A DNA stretch of 8,519 bases from Clostridia bacterium (GCA_014378955.1 JACMMQ010000171.1:1-8519); one strand, 5' to 3'; counted from the first letter of the stretch, positions 1 to 5,983 are shown. Notes: generated from the sequence alone by a model not told the origin. Numbers and translations: made by a program.

Positions 1-103
1 CAATAATTTTAAAAATCCCCAACTAAAGTTTTTTGTCCCCTTTTTTTCAAAAAAGGGGCGGGCGTGGGCAGCGCCCACCGTACCCCTCACCTAATCCTCG
101 CAC
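1..103. repeat. Dispersed hairpin repeat, copy A (partial, cut by window start)
   Basis: This matches the last part of the repeat at 5083-5327. It contains two hairpins. One pairs CCCCTTTTTT (37-46) with AAAAAAGGGG (49-58). The other pairs GTGGGC (64-69) with GCCCAC (73-78) around the loop AGC. The block from about 20 to 87 is nearly identical to copy B. Weaker similarity (a shared CACCT and AATCCT with small gaps) continues to about 103, inside the 3' end of the minus-strand GH18 gene. Neither hairpin is followed by a T-tract on either strand, so this is not a textbook intrinsic terminator, although its place directly after a stop codon suggests an RNA 3'-end role. The left end lies outside the window. 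Confidence 0.85.
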
Positions 104-1502
104 GTATCGCTGTCCAAAATTCGTTGTTTTCTAGTCCGAGCCGCCAAATGGCGATGCCCTCTAGGTTGTGTTGCATGACGAGGTCTAGCTTGTAGCCCAA
201 GCTGACCGCATTTTCAAACCATACTTGGTGCACGATGCCGTTTACATCGGTGTATGTGAAATGTGGACTTTGTGTGGCTGTGTCCCACACCACCGTCGCA
301 CCATTGTTGGCGGCTAGTGTGTAGCAACCTGCGATAGAGTACGCCTTTGTCGCTAGCGTCGACCAGTCATAGCCGTACGCCGCAACACCTAACGATATTT
401 TCTCCTTGGGTACAACCGTTTTGGTGTAATTCACCACGCTTGTCACCCAGTTAATGGAGGCAACAGCACCAGGACTTCCGCCTGGGTAATGCTCATCATA
501 CGCCATGATAACCAGCTTGTCCACGTAATTTGATAGCGTGGCATAGTCATAGGCGTATGTCCATGAATAGGCAGGACTGTCCAAGGTCTTTGCAGGCACA
601 GACGCTGATACGTGGTAGCCCAATGGCTTTAAGGCAGTGTACAGCTCGTTTAAAAGCAGTGTATAGTGCGTACGATTAGCCGCTAGCACATTTTCAAGGT
701 CAATGTTCACCCCTTGGTATTGGTTTGCGGACAGCACTGTCTTGAGGTTGTTTAAAAAGTTTAGCCGATTGGCTGTGCTTTCCAATAAGGTCTTTGCAAC
801 GGTACTATTAAAATCGTTACCAATCATGAGATAGGGTGTAATGTTGTTTGCCTTTGCATACGTCAGTTGATTGGAAGGGACAACGCCGCTAATATTACCT
901 AATCCATCCACCACATGTGTTGCGGTGACAATTTGGTCAAGGTCGGATTTGTGCGCCACCATCGCAGTGTAGGACGAAGAATCCCCTGCATAATAATAGG
1001 TGGTAAAGCCTAACACCGTTCTAGGTGGCGTTGGACTGGGGGTTGGGATAGGCGTTGGCGAAGCGGTAGGGATTGGCGTAGGACTTGGTGTAGGTGTAGG
1101 TGAAGCGGTGGGGAGCGGTGGGTGCAAAGGGTCGAAAACAACCGTATTGGACAATGGCTTCATCGAAGCAACGGTATCCCATACAAACGCCTTGATGGTT
1201 TCGCCTGAATGAATCGTAACAGTTGCATAATAGGTACGGCTTTCGCCAAGGTTTAAGCTGATCGGTTGCGTATGTATAGCATTGAGTGTGTTGCTTGGGT
1301 CGTAGCTTAGGATGAAAAGTGTCGCATTTGCACCGCTATTTATATTTTTAGTGACCGTGACCTGTGCCTGATTGCCATTCAAGGAAAGAGTAGTAAGGGT
1401 ATACACGCTTAAAGCATTTGCAGTGCCGACATTTGTGCTAGAAAATAGAAAAATAATTGCCAATAATAGGGCATAAAACGGTGCATTGGGTTTACGCTTC
1501 AT
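87..1502 (-). CDS. Secreted glycoside hydrolase family 18 protein (SleL/YaaH-like) with Pro/Thr linker
   Basis: The 471-residue protein is probably an exported glycosidase acting on peptidoglycan or chitin-like polymers. Residues 1-30 are a signal peptide (Lys/Arg, then ALLLAIIFLF, with a likely cut near TANA). Residues 32-125 look like a small beta-sandwich domain. Residues 128-160 are a Pro/Thr/Ser linker, and 162-471 are the GH18 barrel. GVNIDLE (264-270) is the catalytic strand, with E270 as the expected proton donor and D268 its partner. MAYDEH (333-338) and WRLGLE (453-458) are typical of the SleL/YdhD branch, but the LysM domains usual in those spore-cortex enzymes are absent. An in-frame ATG at 1604 would put 34 unlikely residues before the signal peptide. 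The chosen ATG at 1502 follows GGAAGGGTGG at a normal distance. The last codons and the TGA overlap repeat copy A. The exact substrate is not shown by sequence. Confidence 0.92.
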   Translation of the reverse strand: MKRKPNAPFYALLLAIIFLFSSTNVGTANALSVYTLTTLSLNGNQAQVTVTKNINSGANATLFILSYDPSNTLNAIHTQPISLNLGESRTYYATVTIHSGETIKAFVWDTVASMKPLSNTVVFDPLHPPLPTASPTPTPSPTPIPTASPTPIPTPSPTPPRTVLGFTTYYYAGDSSSYTAMVAHKSDLDQIVTATHVVDGLGNISGVVPSNQLTYAKANNITPYLMIGNDFNSTVAKTLLESTANRLNFLNNLKTVLSANQYQGVNIDLENVLAANRTHYTLLLNELYTALKPLGYHVSASVPAKTLDSPAYSWTYAYDYATLSNYVDKLVIMAYDEHYPGGSPGAVASINWVTSVVNYTKTVVPKEKISLGVAAYGYDWSTLATKAYSIAGCYTLAANNGATVVWDTATQSPHFTYTDVNGIVHQVWFENAVSLGYKLDLVMQHNLEGIAIWRLGLENNEFWTAIRARIR

Positions 1503-1529
1503 AAGTGTTAACCACCCTTCCTTATAACC

Positions 1530-1559
1530 ATTATAAGGGATAAAGGTTAGTGCATTCAA
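1530..1559 (-). promoter_or_regulatory. Sigma-A-like promoter of the GH18 gene with overlapping palindrome
   Basis: Read on the minus strand, the -10 is a perfect TATAAT (1530-1535) and the -35 is TTGAAT (1554-1559), with an 18-bp spacer. The predicted transcript start is about 20-25 bases before the ATG at 1502, which leaves room for the ribosome binding site. A perfect palindrome, GTGCATT-C-AATGCAC (1550-1564), covers the -35 and could be an operator. Motif matching only. Confidence 0.6.
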
Positions 1560-1698
1560 TGCACAATGTTTTCCATATTTGGAGGTTATAAGGGGGATAA
1601 GCACATCATTTTAAACCATTTGCAGGAAAATGTATTAGCGTTGTCGAATGAATAAATATCCGCCCGTAATATATTACTTACATAGATAGGAAAAAAAT

Positions 1699-2523
1699 AT
1701 GTCCATTATAAAATGTCCCGTATGTGGACAACCGCTTGAAATTCAACCGAATGGCTGCACCTGTGCGAAAAACCATCAATACGACAAGGCAAAGCAGGGG
1801 TATTGTAACCTGTTGCTATCCAATCAAAGGTTTAGCAAACAGCCCGGCGATAGCAAGGAAATGGTGCTGTCACGTAAAAGCTTTTTAAGCAAGGGCTATT
1901 ATCAGCCGTTGGCGGATAAGCTGTGTGCATCGATTGCCGAGTATGTTGGGCGTAAGGCACAGCCCTATCATGTACTGGACGCAGGGTGTGGCGAGGGGTA
2001 TTATTTAGATAGCATACAAAAGACAATGCCTATTTCGCTGCATTATACTGGCTTTGACATATCAAAAGAAGCGGTCAAGCAAGCCGCTATGCGCAATAAA
2101 AGCATCACATGGCTGGTGGCAGGCTCTTTTCATATGCCTATTTTAACCGAACAAGTCGATTGCTTGCTGCACATTTTCGCCCCTGTATGTGAAGCGGAGT
2201 TTCACCGTGTAGTCAAGCAAGGCGGTTGCGTGATTTCAGTCACGCCAGGCAAGGCACACCTATACGGGCTTAAGCAGGCGCTGTATGACCAGCCGTATGA
2301 TAACGAGGAGGAAGAGATTGTTTTGGATGGCTTTGCAGTGAAGTGCAAAGCGCATATACAGTACGATATTGGTCTTGAACATACAGAGGATATTAAGAAT
2401 TTACTCACCATGACACCGTATTTTTGGCGCACTAATCCTGATAAAATCAAGGCGTTGGATGAACTGGAAAGCTTGGAAACGCCTGTGCATTTTATTGTGA
2501 CGGTTTATGAGAAAGTGGAATGA
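1699..2523 (+). CDS. rlmA: 23S rRNA (guanine-N1)-methyltransferase, RlmA family
   Basis: This SAM-dependent enzyme is expected to methylate N1 of a guanine in hairpin 35 of 23S rRNA. Family knowledge gives G745 for RlmA(I) and G748 for the Gram-positive RlmA(II)/TlrB type, the second of which affects tylosin-type macrolide response. The 274 residues match the family length. An N-terminal zinc site is visible: C6, C9, C22 and H26. It is followed by the hallmark stretch YCNLLLSN (35-42) and GDSKEMVLSRKSFL (50-63). The Rossmann SAM motif I is LDAGCGEG (93-100), and GFD at 118-120 fits motif II. The ATG follows AGG with 8 bases between. The promoter is unclear: a TAATAT near 1667 lacks a well-spaced -35. 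It is divergent from the GH18 gene and may be the first gene of a plus-strand series. Type I versus type II cannot be settled by eye. Confidence 0.92.
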   Translation: MSIIKCPVCGQPLEIQPNGCTCAKNHQYDKAKQGYCNLLLSNQRFSKQPGDSKEMVLSRKSFLSKGYYQPLADKLCASIAEYVGRKAQPYHVLDAGCGEGYYLDSIQKTMPISLHYTGFDISKEAVKQAAMRNKSITWLVAGSFHMPILTEQVDCLLHIFAPVCEAEFHRVVKQGGCVISVTPGKAHLYGLKQALYDQPYDNEEEEIVLDGFAVKCKAHIQYDIGLEHTEDIKNLLTMTPYFWRTNPDKIKALDELESLETPVHFIVTVYEKVE

Positions 2524-2566
2524 AATGTATAAAGGCAATGGGATTTGCTGTTTTATAATTTTCCAG

Positions 2567-2648
2567 CTGTCATTCCGAACGAAGTGAGGAATCTCAGTTT
2601 GTATGCAAGAGTGAAAAGCGAGATTCCTCACTTCGTTCGGAATGACAG
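2567..2648. repeat. Long perfect palindromic intergenic repeat (29-bp arms)
   Basis: Arm 2567-2595 is the exact reverse complement of 2620-2648, separated by a 24-base spacer. The arms contain CATTCCGAACGAAGTGAGG, a motif resembling dispersed palindromes seen in many bacterial genomes (recollection, not a search). It lies 43 bases after rlmA and 49 bases before the TfoX-C gene. The transcript would form a very stable hairpin. With no T-tract after it, it is more likely a mobile palindromic unit or RNA-stability element than an intrinsic terminator. Confidence 0.88.
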
Positions 2649-2697
2649 TGGGTTAGCGTGTGAATTATTGAAAAATAAAAATAGGAAGGTGTTATGC

Positions 2698-2949
2698 ATG
2701 GGCGTGTTAACCGAATTACCCAATATCGGCAAGGTTTCAGAAAGCAGACTAAACGAGGTAGGTATCTTCACGCAGGAGCAGTTTAGACAGATGGGGAGCA
2801 AGGAGGCATTTGTCCGCATTCGGGTAGTAGACACTACCGCATGTTTGCATATGTTATACGGATTGCAGGGTGCAATTGAGGGCGTGAAGGATAGCTTTCT
2901 TTCGGTTGAGACGAAGGGGGATTTGAAGGCGTTTTATAGGATGCTATAA
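2698..2949 (+). CDS. TfoX C-terminal domain protein (stand-alone)
   Basis: This 83-residue protein matches the C-terminal domain of TfoX/Sxy from start to end: LTELPNIG near the N-terminus (helix-hairpin-helix-like), LNEVGIFTQEQFRQMG (19-34), then LHMLYGLQGAIEGV. In Proteobacteria full-length TfoX/Sxy is a competence regulator. Stand-alone C-terminal domains are common in Firmicutes and have no established function, so competence should not be inferred. An upstream in-frame ATG at 2545 would force translation through the palindrome at 2567-2648. The ATG at 2698 has AGGAAGGT seven bases upstream and removes the palindrome from the product. The DUF3885 gene follows 48 bases later with no terminator between, so co-transcription is plausible. 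Confidence 0.85.
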   Translation: MGVLTELPNIGKVSESRLNEVGIFTQEQFRQMGSKEAFVRIRVVDTTACLHMLYGLQGAIEGVKDSFLSVETKGDLKAFYRML

Positions 2950-2997
2950 TCGTGGAGCTATAAATATTAAGAATGCTTCTATAGGGGAGGTTGAAAA

Positions 2998-3618
2998 ATG
3001 AAGTTGCTAAAACAGTTCAATGAACTAATCACAAAAAAATTTAAAGTGAATGCATTAGGTTCTCCAGTGTTTTATAATTTTCCAATAGGAATACGTTTTG
3101 AGATAGGCAATGGTTCACCATTTGAAAAAAATACAAAAGAAATCAAGAAAAGCTATGTAGAAAATTGCATTTTTCGAGCTAATAAAATATTTCAAGATAT
3201 ATTTAATAATAATGATGAGGTTATTATTGTTATAGATAGTAATGAAGATAACCTTAGCATTATTGAGACTCTTACAAGCGATTATATCGACTGTTTTAGT
3301 TTTGATTGCAAGTATGATGAAGAGGATGAATGTGTTTTTAAACGACTTTTATATAAAGTAAAAGTAGAAAGTGTAAATTTTCTTAGACTAATTGAAGAAA
3401 TTATTTGGTCAGATTTGGGTAGAATGAATGGTTTTAATTCTAGCATTTATATTATTAGCATTGCTAATGAAACAATTTATTTTTTATATGATGATAGAGG
3501 GTTGGATGTTGTTGCAAGCAATAAAGTAAGCATTGAATCACTATATTACAAATATAATGATTGGATATTGGAGTATGACCGAGATAAAATCAATTTATTA
3601 TTTGACATCCAATTATGA
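2998..3618 (+). CDS. DUF3885 domain protein, function unknown
   Basis: The 206-residue protein is soluble, with no signal peptide or membrane segment. The DUF3885 signature is at its C-terminus: YFLYDDRGLDVV (161-172), then YKYNDWILEYDRDKI (184-198). An N-terminal FYNFPIGIRFEIG (25-37) also fits the family. The biochemical role is unknown. The start is well supported by AGGGGAGG (2983-2990) seven bases before the ATG. The gene is clearly richer in A+T than its neighbours: long runs such as 3181-3240 have very little G or C, and codons favour AAT, ATT and TTT. This suggests recent transfer or a different selective history. It lies 48 bases after the TfoX-C gene and 65 bases before the next small gene. 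Confidence 0.85.
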   Translation: MKLLKQFNELITKKFKVNALGSPVFYNFPIGIRFEIGNGSPFEKNTKEIKKSYVENCIFRANKIFQDIFNNNDEVIIVIDSNEDNLSIIETLTSDYIDCFSFDCKYDEEDECVFKRLLYKVKVESVNFLRLIEEIIWSDLGRMNGFNSSIYIISIANETIYFLYDDRGLDVVASNKVSIESLYYKYNDWILEYDRDKINLLFDIQL

Positions 3619-3683
3619 GCGAAACAACATACCATTATTTTTGATTTTAAATTCAAATTACATTCCGAAAGGCAGTGAAAAAA

Positions 3684-4001
3684 ATGGCAACCATAAAAGT
3701 AAACCCAGGTATCTGTGGACTGCTTTCCACATTCACAATCCAAGCGGATGACGAGCAAATGGTTAGCATAAAAATCCGATCGGACTGTCCGCACGTACTA
3801 GCGATGCAGGCGGAATTAGTCGATTTGGATGGGTATGCAGAATGCTTCTCGAACATTTTGGACAGTACGATTTATAAGGTGGCGAATGATTACATTCGGC
3901 ACATTGCTTGTCCTGTGCCTGCGGCGATTATAAAAGGCATGGAGGTCGCTTGTGGCTTGGCATTGCCTAAGGACGTCGAGATTGGCATTTCAAACGATTG
4001 A
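3684..4001 (+). CDS. Small cysteine-containing conserved hypothetical (DUF6951-like)
   Basis: This 105-residue soluble protein begins MATIKVNPGICG and carries regularly placed cysteines: C11 in ICG, C35 in SDCP, C54 in ECF, C76 in ACPVPAAIIK and C90 in VACGLALP. The pattern recalls the small clostridial family I know as DUF6951. That name is from memory and the function is unknown. The cysteine pairs flanked by Gly or Pro suggest metal or cofactor binding, which is inference. A GTG start at 3675 would add three residues but lies only two bases from the AAAGG at 3668-3672. The ATG at 3684 is spaced 11 bases from it and is preferred. No terminator is seen after it; the MITE begins 30 bases downstream. 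Confidence 0.75.
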   Translation: MATIKVNPGICGLLSTFTIQADDEQMVSIKIRSDCPHVLAMQAELVDLDGYAECFSNILDSTIYKVANDYIRHIACPVPAAIIKGMEVACGLALPKDVEIGISND

Positions 4002-4033
4002 GCTAGCACGTCTTACCTAAAAAACACATATAA

Positions 4034-4137
4034 TACTAATATTAGATTAAAACATAACCAGCAGAGGGAGGAAAAACGCGAGTAAGCGTTTTGAAACACC
4101 GACCGACAGATGGTTATGATTTTAATCAAGATTAGTA
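4034..4137 (+). mobile_element. MITE-like element, copy 1 (104 bp, flanked by TAA duplications)
   Basis: The element begins TACTAAT and ends ATTAGTA. Terminal inverted repeats of about 29 bases (4034-4062 and 4109-4137) match except for a few substitutions and small gaps. A central hairpin pairs AAAACGC with GCGTTTT around GAGTAA. The direct repeat TAA flanks both sides (4031-4033 and 4138-4140). The reverse complement of 8281-8384 is the same length and differs at four positions by my alignment. There is no open reading frame for a transposase, so it must be moved in trans. A 3-bp T-A-rich duplication recalls some IS5-group elements, but the parent transposon is not identified. Confidence 0.85.
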
Positions 4138-4141
4138 TAAT
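4136..4141 (+). promoter_or_regulatory. Candidate -10 box created at the MITE insertion junction
   Basis: The last TA of the element, the TAA target duplication and the next T together spell TATAAT. It lies about 40 bases before the M15 gene start, with no competing promoter evident nearer the gene. The best -35, TTATGA (4114-4119) inside the element at 16 bp, matches consensus poorly, so activity is uncertain. Confidence 0.35.
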
Positions 4142-4181
4142 AATCATTATACAAGAAATTAACAGAAATGTAGGGATGATG

Positions 4182-4865
4182 ATGGCAACAATATATGTGT
4201 TTAACCCAATAACAAATTTAATGGAAACCTTTAACCGTGGCTTGGATGAACCTATGCCTTACAATGTGGGCAACACCTTGTCGGTCAGGGAATTTCGTGC
4301 AAATTCTCGTACGCCAGTGGTTTGGACGGACAGGCGGACGATGCAATCGTGGAATACCTTTCGTGCGCAGTATGGGCGGAGCATTTATGTGGGCTTTGCA
4401 TTCAAGCGCATTTGGGAGGGCGGACACACAGGGCAATCTCAGCATTATGCAGGTAATGCCTTTGATATGGGGCAAAATTTAACATCTGCGGGGCGTGCAG
4501 CTATGCGTGAAGTAGCGGACAGCTCGGGGGTGTGGTCGTATGTTGAGCCAGCAAATCTGACGCCTACTTGGGTGCATGTGGATAGACGATTCGGTGTGCC
4601 TGCTTGCGCTGCAGGTGGATTTCCGACTTTGAGCGTAGGTAGCCGTGGTGTGTATGTATTGGTATTGCAGGACGCACTCAATGCACTTGGCTACACAGGG
4701 GCAGGACTGGATGGCTATTTTGGCAATGGCACACGGCTTGCGGTTGTAAGCTTTCAAAGGGCACAGGGCTTGGGTGCAGATGGCGTCGTGGGCTGTGCAA
4801 CGTGGGAAAGACTGACCAGTTTAGCAAATGGCGTGGGACTGACCAGTACGGTTGTAAGACCGTAA
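4182..4865 (+). CDS. M15-type D,D-peptidase with C-terminal peptidoglycan-binding domain
   Basis: The 227-residue protein likely cleaves peptidoglycan peptide bridges or stems. The M15A-like domain covers residues 30-135. The zinc ligands are H88 and D95 in SQHYAGNAFDMG (86-97) and H132 in WVHVDRR. A peptidoglycan-binding type 1 domain follows at about 150-212, with VLQDALNALGY, LDGYFGNGT and VVSFQRAQGLGADGVVG. There is no signal peptide, so release by lysis, a holin or mother-cell expression would be needed, as with endolysins or spore-related hydrolases. Three adjacent ATGs lie at 4176, 4179 and 4182. The last is spaced six bases from TAGGG and is preferred, though the site is weak. A longer reading from 4110 would add 24 residues, the first nine encoded by the MITE, and has no ribosome binding site. 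A strong terminator follows. Confidence 0.87.
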   Translation: MATIYVFNPITNLMETFNRGLDEPMPYNVGNTLSVREFRANSRTPVVWTDRRTMQSWNTFRAQYGRSIYVGFAFKRIWEGGHTGQSQHYAGNAFDMGQNLTSAGRAAMREVADSSGVWSYVEPANLTPTWVHVDRRFGVPACAAGGFPTLSVGSRGVYVLVLQDALNALGYTGAGLDGYFGNGTRLAVVSFQRAQGLGADGVVGCATWERLTSLANGVGLTSTVVRP

Positions 4866-4869
4866 ATAT

Positions 4870-4910
4870 AAAAAGCAGCTTGTGTAAAAATATACACAGG
4901 CTGCTTTTTT
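4870..4910 (+). terminator. Intrinsic terminator after the M15 gene
   Basis: A 17-bp stem (4870-4886 with 4893-4909) contains GCAGC/GCTGC, with one G-T wobble and a 6-base loop, and ends in a run of six T. The flanking A-tract makes it potentially active in both directions. It starts five bases after the stop codon. Confidence 0.92.
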
Positions 4911-4954
4911 AGATTAAAACAGAAAATCAAAATAGCCAAAAGCCAAGATTCATT

Positions 4955-5019
4955 TGTAGGGGCAGGATTTATCCGCCCGAAGCTTTTAACATTTCGGGCG
5001 GATAAATCCTGCCCCTACA
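4955..5019. repeat. Perfect palindromic intergenic repeat (27-bp arms)
   Basis: Arm 4955-4981 is the exact reverse complement of 4993-5019, with an 11-base loop. The arm begins TGTAGGGGCAGG and ends CCGCCCGAA. Palindromes starting TGTAGGGGC are familiar as dispersed repeats in many genomes (recollection). It lies between a terminator and repeat copy B in a convergent intergenic gap. Confidence 0.9.
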
Positions 5020-5082
5020 TTTAGTTTGTGCGACTGTTCATCGTTAAATTGACGACGTTTATTAAGCAATTTTGAAGCACAC

Positions 5083-5327
5083 GAAAACCTTACTTTCTTT
5101 TTCTATCGCAAAAAGAAAGTAACAAAGAAAAATACTCTTTGCCTGTTTGGATTTCGCCGTCTGCGGACGTCGACGAAGACTCCGTCCCTCGACCCTGCAA
5201 TTTTTTGAAAAAAATTGACTAAAACTTTATTATAAAACCCCAATTAAAGTTTTTTGGCCACTTTTTTTCAAAAAAGTGGCGGGCGTGGGCAGCGCCCACC
5301 GTACCCCTACACCTGATAATCCTTCAC
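5083..5327. repeat. Dispersed hairpin repeat, copy B (complete reference copy)
   Basis: The core runs from 5083 to 5308. The first 58 bases (5083-5140) are identical to 8222-8279 in copy C, and the last part matches copy A. Hairpins in order are: TTACTTTCTTTTT (5090-5102) with 5110-5122; CGA-A-GAC (5174-5180) with GTC-CC-TCG (5184-5191); CAATTTTTT with AAAAAATTG (about 5198-5217); AAAACTTTA with TAAAGTTTT (about 5221-5254); GCCACTTTTTT (5257-5267) with 5270-5280; and GTGGGC (5285-5290) with GCCCAC (5294-5299). Weak similarity to copy A continues to about 5327 inside the DUF1836 gene, whose TAG stop takes its last two bases from the repeat core. No protein is encoded. Confidence 0.88.
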
Positions 5328-5897
5328 CAAGTGCTGCACCAGTTTTTTGGTCGCCGCCGCTTGTGCGATGAGCGTCATGACCACCAAAAAGACATAGATG
5401 CGCTCGGCGTTTTTATCTTGTAGGTCTGCTGATTTTAGAATTTCCTTGAGCTTTTTTTCCTCTAGTATGTGTGCGGAAAAGGGGTTGTTTAGGCTGTCCT
5501 TTTGTGTGTCTGAAAAAAACTTATACGCAATTTCCCAGGATAGCAAATCGTCCTCGGGGTTGTTGATTTCGTTAAAGGCAAGCGCAAACACCATTTTTAT
5601 TTCGTCAGCGGTTAGGAGGGGGCGCATATAGCTCACCAAAGCCAGTTGGATGAGGTGTTGCTTGGTATAGCCACGCTTTTTGCCGTTTTGTGGTGCGGAG
5701 ATCACTTCGTTTTTGATGTAATTCTGGACGATATTTTGCGTATAGCCCACCTCGGGAAAGTGTGCGTTCAAAAAATCCACCACTTGCGATAAAAATAAAT
5801 CATATTGTGGCAGTTGTTCGTAATACAGTATATTGTTAGCGATAATATGTGCGGTTTGCTCCTTGAGCGATTGTTCATCTAAAAATTGCTTGTCCAT
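5307..5897 (-). CDS. DUF1836 domain protein, probable DNA-binding regulator
   Basis: The 196-residue soluble protein matches DUF1836, a Firmicutes family that I recall as having a MerR-like helix-turn-helix. Visible signature: LPQYDLFLSQVVDFLN (29-44), YTQNIVQNYIKNEVI (52-66), GKKRGYTKQHLIQLALVSYMRPLLTADEI (72-100). The C-terminal third (150-196) is helical and more variable, ending in a hydrophobic VFLVVMTLIAQAAA stretch (169-182) that is too short and isolated to be a sure membrane segment. An in-frame ATG at 5951 would add 18 residues through the promoter region. The ATG at 5897 has AGGAGG eight bases upstream and is preferred. Its target is unknown. Divergent placement beside the PspA operon makes that operon, and its own promoter, reasonable candidates by inference. 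The stop overlaps repeat copy B. Confidence 0.9.
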   Translation of the reverse strand: MDKQFLDEQSLKEQTAHIIANNILYYEQLPQYDLFLSQVVDFLNAHFPEVGYTQNIVQNYIKNEVISAPQNGKKRGYTKQHLIQLALVSYMRPLLTADEIKMVFALAFNEINNPEDDLLSWEIAYKFFSDTQKDSLNNPFSAHILEEKKLKEILKSADLQDKNAERIYVFLVVMTLIAQAAATKKLVQHLVKDYQV

Positions 5898-5954
5898 TTG
5901 CGTTTCCTCCTGTATAATAGAAAGTGGTAATAAATTATCTAGGCTATACACGGT

Positions 5955-5983
5955 ATTATATAGTAATGATTACCGTATTACAA
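5955..5983 (-). promoter_or_regulatory. Sigma-A-like promoter of the DUF1836 gene with inverted repeat
   Basis: On the minus strand the -35 is TTGTAA (5978-5983), the spacer is 17 bp and the -10 is a perfect TATAAT (5955-5960). The transcript would start near 5948, about 50 bases before the ATG. ACGGTA (5950-5955) and TACCGT (5971-5976) form a 6-bp inverted repeat with 15 bases between, placed over the -10 and the spacer, as an operator would be. Confidence 0.65.

Noticed and set aside
37..78. Intrinsic terminator for the GH18 gene in repeat copy A
   Set aside because: The hairpins are clear, but neither is followed by a T-tract on the minus strand, so it is reported as a repeat with a possible 3'-end role.
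1000..1212. Plus-strand open frame rich in Gly and Val
   Set aside because: It is the antisense shadow of the Pro/Thr linker codons of the GH18 gene and has no ribosome binding site.
1643..1690. Promoter for rlmA using TTGTCG and TAATAT
   Set aside because: The spacer would be about 20 bp and both boxes are weak, so no site is annotated.
2545..2697. N-terminal extension of the TfoX-C protein, and a remnant DUF3885 gene suggested by a 17-base match (2549-2565 versus 3068-3084) that reads FYNFP in both
   Set aside because: The extension crosses the palindrome and the internal ATG has a better ribosome binding site. The match is AT-rich and too short to prove a gene remnant.
5083..5308. CRISPR array or riboswitch
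   Set aside because: There is no regular repeat-spacer pattern, and the structure lies after genes, not before them.
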